Source: Saxidomus purpurata (Eukaryota > Mollusca > Bivalvia > Venerida > Veneridae). From it: a stretch of DNA of 64,000 nt. The DNA lies in the NCBI GenBank assembly GCA_022818135.1, contig JAFMSR010000017.1, forward strand, positions 39,292,392 through 39,356,391, given 5' to 3'. A program made the translations under genes and the position numbers. Each line of letters starts with the position of its first letter. Within the stretch, counting starts at the first letter, position 1. This document shows, in pieces, positions 49,765-60,900 of this stretch. The notes beneath the pieces were generated by a model. That model worked only from the letters and a program-made list of their open reading frames with translations, was not told the DNA's origin and made no database searches.

Positions 49765-50095
49765 CCTACATCTGCCAGATGTAAACCTTAGCATCATGAA
49801 CGTTGCAAATTCGTCAACGTTGTTGAAACAGCAAACCCTGCCAGATGTAAATACGCTTAGGCTGCATTCATCGATTCGTGTGTTGAATATTGATCTTTTT
49901 CTGCCAGATGTGAAACCTTCTAGCTTCAATGAACGTTTGCATTCATCTATTCGTCCGTTGTTTACATTGATTTTTCTGCCAGATGTGAAACCTTCCAGCT
50001 TCATGAACGTTTGCATTCATCTATTCGTCCGTTGTTGAAATTGATTTTTCTGCCAGATGTGAAACCTACCTGCTTCATGAACGTTTGCATTCTGG
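49765..50095 (+). repeat. ~80-bp tandem repeat, four imperfect copies
   Basis: Units contain CTGCCAGATGTGAAACCTTC, 'atgaacgtttgcattcatct' and 'attcgtccgttgttg'. The first copy is the most diverged. Confidence 0.75.
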
Positions 50096-50686
50096 CATTG
50101 ATGAAGGTTGATCCGCCAGCTCCTAAGACTAGTTATAGTATTAGTGCGGACACTGGTTTGTTCGACAATAGAGAGGTGTAGGTATCCTTTCTCATGATTT
50201 GAATAAAAAGTAATTGATCTTAGCTATAACCTTGATGATTTCCTCAGGGCTATACTTAATTAACTAGAAATCAAACGGTGCATATCTTCAAAAGTATTTG
50301 ACATTAATGTGCTAAATACAACTATTTCACCAAGTGAAAATTGTAAAGGACATCTTACACACAAGACACAGATGCACCAAAAGACAAAACTTAGAGGATT
50401 ATGGGTTTGAATCCAAGGTACGCCGAAGTAAAGATGTATCAGGACAGCATGGTAATTTCTAACACCATGGTACGGTGTATTTCCGTCATTCCTTTCATGA
50501 ATGAAGCTCAAATATTTTTTTTTCAGTTATGCGCAACGCAAGTTTTCACTATGTCAAGGGTCATACCTCCGCTAATATTGAATGAATCCCCCCAAAAACT
50601 CAAGGTGCACAATTTCACATGCTGATAAACATTCCTGTAAACTTTCACGGCGGTACCTCAAATATTCTCAACCCGATTTTTTCTTT

Positions 50687-50814
50687 CGTGATTTTATATC
50701 AAATTTTATGTGAAATTGTTATATGGATATAACAAACACCGGATATAACAAACACCGGATATAACGAACGTATTTAAATCGTCCCAATGAGTTCGCTATA
50801 AACGGAGTTAACTG
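50687..50814 (-). mobile_element. pogo-like MITE, inverted
   Basis: It ends CGCTATAAACGGAGTTAACTG followed by TA. The internal 'caccggatataac' is duplicated. Reverse orientation relative to the other four copies. Confidence 0.6.
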
Positions 50815-51115
50815 TATAGGGAAGATGAAGATATTACACAAATCACTGAAACAAGCCATGATCTAAATCATCTCATTGTATTTACCGGTATGAACCCGTT
50901 AATAATAAAGTGGGGATTTTTTTAACCCCTACCTCACTTGGGTCAAAATTTCCCCTATTTTCTGTTAAACTTTGGCCACCATTTTTGCACCAAACGATGT
51001 ATCATGGAACACTCTTTAAACGCATACATGTATATAACAATGATTCCCCCGATTTATTTTCATCCAGCTATGTTCAAGCAAACTAAGCGGACGTTTTTTT
51101 TTAATTTTGTTAAGT

Positions 51116-51462
51116 TTATACTACTAAGCGAAAATGAAGTGACAGTTATTTCAATGGCATGTACATTACCTTATGCAAGACACTAAATAATGAAGATTGG
51201 CAGGTTAAATCAGTTTACAGAAAGTGTTCGGAACACGAAGAAAAGTATGTGTATTATGTTGAAATCTCAGTGAATCGACAAAATGACCACCCAGGTCTTT
51301 TTAACTTTCTTCATAATGCATAGAAAAATAATTGTACATGTACTGTGATTTGTTTAGAATCTCTACATACCAACTTTCATTTTTTATTAAAAAATAACTT
51401 ATTTATGTACTTTTTAAAGTATATTTGAATTTTCACTTTCGTTAGTATTGGACCTTTAAGTA
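51116..51462 (+). mobile_element. TIR repeat, uninterrupted copy
   Basis: Intact relative of the split copy at 28596-30028. At 51405-51420 the sequence runs 'atgtactttttaaagtat' where the other copy holds the nested 1.1-kb element. Confidence 0.7.
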
Positions 51463-51710
51463 TTCTTTCGTCACAGTATCCGATCTACGTGGTCTTGCGT
51501 GTCAAATTTTATGGTTTTCATCATGCCTATAATTGCCCATCTAATTGTTAAACTGTAACTTAATGACTGACTTTGTGTGTACATGTAATATGGGATAATA
51601 GGGCCACAACCTATAATTTTTATTTTTCTTATTTCTTTAAAATAATTTGTACAATATTAGATCAATATTGTACCGTACTATTGACAAACATGTCAAGCAT
51701 TTGCAACCGC

Positions 51711-52152
51711 CTCCGTGGCGGAGTGGTTAGAGCCGCTGACATTGAAATTACTGTAACCTCTCATATATTGAGTGTCGTGGGTTCGAGCTCTGCTACCGAC
51801 CATGTCTCTTTATGTGAGAAAGTTGGCAGTTTCTTAGTATAAGTTAGTGTTTATTAATAAACTCTAACTCTAAACTCTTAATAAACTCTAACTTACTTAG
51901 TGCTTAACCTCATCTGACCATCTGACAGTACCGACATGTATTGTGGGCGGAGCTAAAGTGCTCTCTATTAAGAGCTCAGTATTTAGTTTTAATAAGATAG
52001 AAAATCTTAGCGATTCGATTAGTGGGCAAATGGGGTCAAACACTAACGGAGGATAGGATTCTGGTACTGGTCCTTCACAGGAACAGTTGTTAGGTAAACT
52101 GTCCGCCTGTTAAAATGACCAAAAACACGGTTGGGGCGGGCGTTAAACGGTC
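51711..52152 (+). mobile_element. tRNA-derived SINE, interrupted
   Basis: The head TGGCGGAGTGGTTAGAG is a good box A and GGGTTCGAGCTCT a good box B, 60-70 bp apart as in tRNA. The body matches the SINE at 34091. About 200 bp of unrelated AT-rich sequence (51842-52040) separates head from tail; the tail resumes ACGGAGGATAGGATTCTGG and ends GGGCGTTAAACGG. Confidence 0.7.
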
Positions 52153-52440
52153 AAGTATGGCAAGATAAATGATGCAATTGTGTACGCATATCCGACATAT
52201 ATTTGTATTTTAACTTATTTCGTTCCTATAAATGTTCCTTTATCTTAACTACATACAACGGTATACTTGTGTCCCAATTCCTCATATGCCAATTTCTTTA
52301 ATTTTATATTGGAAATTTCCACCAGCTAGTCGCGTGCATTGATTATTCATAGTAACCCAGTTTCAAAAGGGTGGGTGTTGTTTTTGTTATTATCATATGA
52401 CCGATCACGTGATATCAATGATATATATCAGCCGAGACGG

Positions 52441-52467
52441 TGTATAAGGAGGTTAAAAGACAGGCCG
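52441..52467 (+). other. Putative noncoding first exon end, NR-D
   Basis: TGTATAAGGAGGTTAAAAGA, then CAGGCCG, precedes the donor GTAAGA. It matches the NR-B and NR-C counterparts. GATATATATCAG about 15-25 bp upstream could be a TATA element. Confidence 0.5.
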
Positions 52468-52469
52468 GT

Positions 52470-54889
52470 AAGACAGTTCTTTCATTTGTTTTCAGTGGTT
52501 AAGCGCGGGTGTCTGTTGTAAAAAAGGCCAAAGAGGCAATTAACACACCCCTAACTTTGTTCTGGTGACTGAATGACGTTCCTTTTCGGATGAGAAATGT
52601 TTGGTTTTCATGCAAATTTCAATGTTAAAAAATATATATCATCGGCCTATAAAAAGTTTACATTATCACTGTTTGAATAGGTGTACGAAATGTATTAACA
52701 AGAGAAGTGTTGTGGTTGTTTAAAGTCGTTTTCATGTTCCTCTACACCGATTTTTTGCAGTTTGTCTGCTTAATTAATTATTGATTTAAAAACGACAACG
52801 CCGTTGCTAGTAAATAAAGCAACATCGATTGGAAGTTTCTGTAAGTTTTTCGCGAATCACTTTAATCAGTGTTGAGGTGTGTGTTATATTAGCCCTGTGG
52901 GTCAATGGTGAGGGATGGGATAAGCTGGCGTAGGGAACCGGTAAGCCTTTATACCCAATCTTCCGACAGCTTCCAGATAAGTGTTCGCATCTGCCAACTA
53001 GTGTTTCAAGATACATTGATGCATTACAACCTTATTTCTAAGAACAGGTTAATCAACAAAAAAGTTTGGTCATCAAACCGTACTCGACGTGTTTCTCAAT
53101 TATTTTTTTATGCCAGTATTTTATTTTACAAACCAGCTCTCAACTCAAGATCCCGTTCAAATCAACGATGATCCCGTGTGTATACCAGACAAATTTCTTA
53201 AATTGTTGCGTAGTGTTCTTCCATAATAAAAGACACCGTAACAAATACGTACTTTGAGTGGCCTATACAATGAAAAGAAATATAAATATAGACTACTGTG
53301 ATAGTCAAACTAAATTTAGAAATTATCTATTGTCGGTCGTGACATAGAATACACGAACGATGCAAGTTATATCTAAATCAACGGCAAGCATTCGTGTGAA
53401 CATTTTTACAGAGCAGTCATAATTTATTTATCTTAATGTTAAAGCTAGATGTTAAACATTCAAAAGGGGATATTTATCGTTAACAGTTGACTAGTAAGAA
53501 ATTGTATATAAAAGAAAATTAAGTGGTAATTGTGCTTTATTACTTCGTGTGTATAACCATTATGCGTGTCACACGCCCACTCACAATTCACAAAAGAATA
53601 CATGCCCACACTACATAATATACTTTGACTAATATTACCAATTCATTTTTTTATTCTGTATTTTGTGCTGGCATTTCTTAAGAGTACGTTTAAAATCTGA
53701 GCCGAATATGGGATAGTTTTATTTATATATAACACATATATCTTGAACGTGCAAAGACTGGTGCAGTCAGCTATGGAAACTCCAATTAGAAGATCATCCG
53801 CAGAAGTTTCTTAATTTCTTAATCCTGTTTTTTCAGAGGATCTTGGTTGACATGCGGTAACTGATTCATGGAGAACTTTTGTGACCATCTTTCGCCAGAT
53901 ACGGATGCTTCTTTTGTGTAAGTCTGGAGCCCATGGCATTACCCAGAAGGATATGTGAAACGTTTTAAGAAGGTAAGTGATTATCTTCCCGCACAAATAC
54001 GTACATTAAATCTCCCTCTACAACATAATGATTTGGATATATGATACCGGTATTCAAAGAACACTTAAAATTTCCAGTCGTCATCAAAATTTTAAAAATT
54101 TCTTCTAAAACAATCAGTACATAAACAACATTCAGTCTATACTTTCGGTTTATAGGGATATAGCGATAAACACCGAGGAGAACGTTAAAGTCGCGCTTTA
54201 TTTACTGCTGTTGAACTATATAAATCAGTATCTCAAGGTTGTCTGACAGCTAGCTTTCTATCATGTTTTTATCGTCAAAACGCTCTCATCGTTGAAGAAC
54301 AACCCATGATTTATTTACACACTGGGACAGTTCAAATAACAAACTTCATATGATTTCCTGAAATTTGATGTGCGGATTAATTAAAATGGTTGTGAATGAT
54401 TATAAAACTTATCCATGAAGCTTGCCTTCATCTTTTAATTCTTTATGGTACTGCAACTATTTAACAGTTGTAATTGGAAGTTTATATACAGATAAAAATG
54501 GAATAAGTTTAAACACGAATCACTTCAAAAGATCAAGGTTCGTTAACGTAAGTTTTGTACCTCTTAATACATGAAGAAGTATGTAGCGTTAGTCATATTG
54601 TCATAACACACGCTAGCATACATGGACGCTCCAAAGAAATATGCACTGTCACGCGAATGACGTTCGCTCCCACATATATAAACTAACTAAGCAATCACAG
54701 ACCAGTCCCTGGTAATATGTAAGGTTCCGTGCCCTTACAGAGTTCAGCAGATTCAGCTCGTCAGTGAATGTAAAAGCTGGAATCTGGGTTAACCTGGATC
54801 GATCCCGAGACCCTATTTGAACTTGGCCCGGTGTCTTTTATATATCGAATCAATAGTTATCTTTTAGTTTTGATTTTCTTTCTTTGCAG
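52470..54889. other. 5'UTR intron region of NR-D
   Basis: No gene recognised. A stretch at 53837-53972, between TTTTTTCAG and the donor GTAAGTG, could be an additional noncoding exon. This is weak. Confidence 0.35.
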
Positions 54890-54938
54890 AAACATCTCGA
54901 AAGTTTAAAGAAAAGTATCTAATTTAAGTTCAGATACC

Positions 54939-57900
54939 ATGAATGAGGATTTGTCAAACATAATTGAACAGGCACTCCAGTATGCAGAACCACTTCCGGT
55001 GTCAACACCGACATTTTCCTTCGAGACGTATTCACCGGAAGTTGAAAAGAATCCTGCCTCTGGAGCTACACATGAGGATACTGACGGTTTAAATCTACAC
55101 GAATTATGTAATATTCGTGTGGAAAACAATGCAAACGAATATACAAATGACGTAACAGTTTCAGAATATGCTTTTTCTGGCAATAACCATGACAACGGAA
55201 ATGACATGTTTCAGACTTTAGGATGTGCGGAGGAAGTTATAGAATCTCCTAGTAACGTTTCCAGTAATTTAGACTTTGACAGTTGTAACAGAGAGTTTTC
55301 TCACATTGAAATATGTTCGGATGATTCAAATTTAACACAACTACAACCCGTTTCTTCTTTTACGGAAATACAAGCGGACGCTTCTTCCGGTTTGATAAAT
55401 GACATCCAGGACATTACTGATGCGTGTTTACGGTTCGAGAACGAGAACCCCGGAATATATACACATCAAGTTGAAAGCACTGTTGACAATGAAAGCGAAG
55501 TAGTCAAACCAAAACTTAAACGGCGACGTCGAAGGGAAAAGAACCCGGGACCACCTCCCGAGCCAATACTTCCACCTTGCAGTATCTGCGAAGAAAAATC
55601 ATCCGGCTATCACTACGGCGCAAATACATGCGAAGCTTGTAAGGTAAGAGTTTAGTAATAATTTTCTATACTAATTGACTGTTTACAATCGATTGCGAAA
55701 ATGGTTCTTACAGCTTAGATTTATCGATCTTAAAACTGACTCTAGATGGACTCAACTTAAAATGATCTAATTTCCATTATAAATAAGACCCAAACACATG
55801 ATCTCTAGTTTTAAAGTGACATTATGCGCATTTTTTTTTCAAGTAACAATCCAGCTGAAAATGGTGTGTGTACAAAAGCGTAGAGAAAATAAAAACTTTT
55901 AACCCAATACACCAAACTCTTCCCGCTACCAGTATGAAAAAATAACTTTCCAAATATTGATTTTCTTATTTGACTGGGAGAGTCAATTTAAAAAAAGAAC
56001 AACTGCATGCAGGAGTTGTTTCCCTTCCACTGCTGAAATCTCTACTAACATCAACAACGACACAATCAGCTATCATTTTATCAGTCCGATTTTTTTATAT
56101 CTAAAGCACCAATTTCAAATACTAATGCGGCATAATCATTATTTAACACATTTAAATGCACAGCAACCAAAAATTATATAAAATTGTCACCAAAAATACA
56201 CTATGTGCAGTAAGATGCGCATAATGTCACTTTGATAATACAATTTTCATTATATTTAAGACAATTTTCGTTATGAATAAGACTTAAACACATGGACTCT
56301 AGTTACAATACTCTAATATTCATTACAATTCAAAATCAAACACATGGACTCTAGTTACAATACTCTAATTTTCATTACAATTCAAACTCAGACACATGGA
56401 CTCTAGTTACAATACTCTTATTTTCATTACAATTCAAACTCAAACACATGGACTCTAGTTACAATACTCTAATTTTCATTACAATTCAAACTCAAAAAAT
56501 GGACTCTAGTTACAATACTCTAATATTCATTACAATTCAAAATCAAACACATGGACTCTAGTTACAATACTCTCATGTCCATAACAATTTAAACTCAAAC
56601 ACATGGAATCTAGTTACAATACTCTAATGTCCATTACAATTCAAACACATGGATTCTAGTTACAATACTCTAATTTTCATTACAATTCAAACTCAAACAC
56701 ATGGACTCTAGTTACAATACTCTAATGTCCATTACAATTCAAACTCAAACACATGGACTCTAGTTGCAATACTCTAATGTCCATTACAATTCAAAATCAA
56801 ACACATGGACTCTAGTTTCAATACTCTCATGTCCATTACAATTCAAACTCAAACACATGGACTCTAGTTACAATACTCTAATATTCATTACAATTCAAAA
56901 TCAAACACATGGACTCTACTTACAATACTCTAATTTTCATTACAATTCAAACTCAAACACATGGACTCTAGTTACAATACTCTAATATTCATTACAATTC
57001 AAAATCAAACACATGGACTCTAGTTACAATACTCTAATGTCCATTATAATTCAAAATCAAACACATGGACTCTAGTTACAATACTCTCATGTCCATTACA
57101 ATTCAAACTCAAACACATGGACTCTAGTTACAATACTCTAATGTTCATTACAATTTAAACTCCAACACATGGACTCTAGTTACAATAATCTAATTTTCAT
57201 TAAAATTCAAACACATGGACTCTAGTTACAATACTCTAATATTCATTACAATTCAAACTCAAACACATGGACTCTAGTTACAATACTCTAATGTCCATTA
57301 CAATTCAAACTCAAACACATGGACTCTAGTAACAATAATCTAATTTTCATTACAATTCAAAATCAAACACATGGACTCTAGTTACAATACTCTAATGTCC
57401 ATTACAATTCAAACTCAAACACATGGACTCTAGTTACAATAATCGTATGTTCATTACAATTCAAACTCAAACACATGGATTCTAGTTACAATAATCTAAT
57501 TTTCATTACAATTCAAAATCAAACACATGGACTCTAGTTACAATACTCTAATATTCATTACAATTCAAACTCAAACACATGGACTCTAGTAACAATAATC
57601 TAATGTACATAACAATTCAAACTCAAACACATGGACTCTAGTTACAATACTCTAATGTCCATTACAATGCAAACTCAAACACATGGACTCTAGTTACAAT
57701 ACTCTAATATTCATTACAATTCAAACTCAAACACATGGACTCTAGTAACAATAATCTAATTTTCATTACAATTCAAAATCAAATACATGGACTCTAGTTA
57801 CAATAATCTAATTTTCATTACAATTCAAACTCAAACACATGGACTCTAGTTACAATACTCTAATATTCATTACAATTCAAACTCAAACACATGGACTCTA

Positions 57901-60900
57901 GTAACAATAATCTAATGTCCATAACAATTCAAAATCAAACACATGGACTCTAGTTACAATAATCTAATTTTCATTACAATTCAAAATCAAGCACATGGAC
58001 TCTAGTTACAATACTCTAATATTCATTACAATTCAAACTCAAACACATGGACTCTAGTTACAATACTCTAATGTCCATTACAATTCAAACTCAAACACAT
58101 GGACTCTAGTTACAATAATCTAATGTACATAACAATTCAAACTCAAACACATGGACTCTAGTTACAATAATCTTATTTTCATTACAATTCAAACTCAAAC
58201 ACATGGACTCTAGTTACAATACTCTAATATTCATTACAATTCAAACTCAAACACATGGACTCTAGTTACAATACTCTAATGTCCATTAAAATTCAAACTC
58301 AAACACATGGACTCTAGTTACAATGATCTAATGTACATAACAATTCAAAATCAAACACATGGACTCTAGTTACAATAATCTAATTTTCATTACAATTCAA
58401 ACTCAAACACATGGACTGTAGTTACAATACTCTAACATTCATTACAATTCAAACTCAAACACATGGACTCTAGTTACAATAATCTTATTTTCGTTACAAT
58501 TCAAAATCAAACACATGGACTCTAGTTACAATAATCTAATGTACATAACAATTCAAACTCAAACACATGGACTCTAGTTACAATAATCTTATTTTCATTA
58601 CAATTCAAACTCAAACACATGGACTCTAGTTACAAAACTCTAATATTCATTACAATTCAAACTCAAACACATGGACTCTAGTTACAATAATCTTATTTTC
58701 ATTACAATTCAAACTCAAACACATGGACTCTAGTTACAATAATCTAATGTACATAACAATTCAAACTCAAACACATGGACTCTAGTTACAATAATCTAAT
58801 TTTCATTACAATTCAAAATCAAACACATGGACTCTAGTTACAATAATCTAATCTTCATTACAATTCAAACTCAAACACATGGACTCTAGTTGCAATACTC
58901 TAATATTCATTACAATTCAAACTCAAACACATGGACTCTAGTTACAATGATCTAATGTACATAACAATTCAAAATCAAACACATGGACTCTAGTTACAAT
59001 AATCTAATTTTCATTACAATTCAAACTCAAACACATGGACTCTAGTTACAATACTCTAATGTCCATTACAATTCAAACTCAAACACATGGACTCTATTTA
59101 CAATAATCGTATGTTCATTACAATTCAAACTCAAACACATGGATTCTAGTTACAATAATCTTATTTTCATTACAATTCAAACTCAAACACATGGACTCTA
59201 GTTACAATAATCTAATGTACATAACAATTCAAACTCAAACACATGGACTCTAGTTACAATAATCTAATTTTCATTACAATTCAAAATCAAACACATGGAC
59301 TCTAGTTACAATAATCTAATCTTCATTACAATTCAAACTCAAACACATGGACTCTAGTTACAATACTCTAATATTCATTACAATTCAAACTCAAACACAT
59401 GGACTCTAGTTACAATGATCTAATGTACATAACAATTCAAAATCAAACACATGGACTCTAGTTACAATAATCTAATTTTCATTACAATTCAAACTCAAAC
59501 ACATGGACTCTAGTTACAATACTCTAATGTCCATTACAATTCAAACTCAAACACATGGACTCTATTTACAATAATCGTATGTTCATTACAATTCAAACTC
59601 AAACACATGGATTCTAGTTACAATAATCTAATTTTCATTACAATTCAAAATCAAACACATGGACTCTAGTTACAATACTCTAATATTCATTACAATTCAA
59701 ACTCAAACACATGGACTCTAGTAACAATAATCTAATGTACATAACAATTCAAACTCAAACACATGGACTCTAGTTACAATACTCTAATGTCCATTACAAT
59801 TCAAACTCAAACACATGGACTCTAGTAACAATAATCTAATTTCATTACAATTCAAAATCAAATACATGGACTCTAGTTACAATAATCTAATTTTCATTAC
59901 AATTCAAACTCAAACACATGGACTCTAGTTACAATACTCTAATATTCATTACAATTCAAACTCAAACACATGGACTCTAGTAACAATAATCTAATGTCCA
60001 TAACAATTCAAAATCAAACACATGGACTCTAGTTACAATAATGTAATTTTCATTACAATTCAAACTCAAACACATGGACTCTAGTTACAATACTCTAATA
60101 TTCATTACAATTCAAACTCAAACACATGGACTCTAGTTACAATACTCTAATGTCCATTACAATTCAAACTCAAACACATGGACTCTAGTTACAATAATCT
60201 TATTTTCGTTACAATTCAAAATCAAACACATGGACTCTAGTTACAATAATCTAATGTACATAACAATTCAAACTCAAACACATGGACTCTAGTTACAATA
60301 ATCTTATTTTCATTACAATTCAAACTCAAACACATGGACTCTAGTTACAAAACTCTAATATTCATTACAATTCAAACTCAAACACATGGACTCTAGTTAC
60401 AATACTCTAATGTCCATTACAATTCAAACTCAAACACATGGACTCTAGTTACAATAATCTAATGTACATAACAATTCAAAATCAAACACATGGACTCTAG
60501 TTACAATAATCTAATGTACATAACAATTCAAAATCAAACACATGGACTCTACTTACAATAATCTAATCTTCATTACAATTCAAACTCAAACACATGGACT
60601 CTAGTTACAATACTCTAATATTCATTACAATTCAAACTCAAACACATGGACTCTAGTTACAATGATCTAATGTACATAACAATTCAAAATCAAACACATG
60701 GACTCTAGTTACAATAATCTAATTTTCATTACAATTCAAACTCAAACACATGGACTCTAGTTACAATAATCTAATCTTCATTACAATTCAAACTCAAACA
60801 CATGGACTCTAGTTACAATACTCTAATATTCATTACAATTCAAACTCAAACACATGGACTCTAGTTACAATGATCTAATGTACATAACAATTCAAAATCA

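Noticed and set aside
51711..51800. Functional tRNA gene
   Set aside because: Box A and B are good, but no cloverleaf can be closed, and the unit continues into a body shared with other SINE copies.
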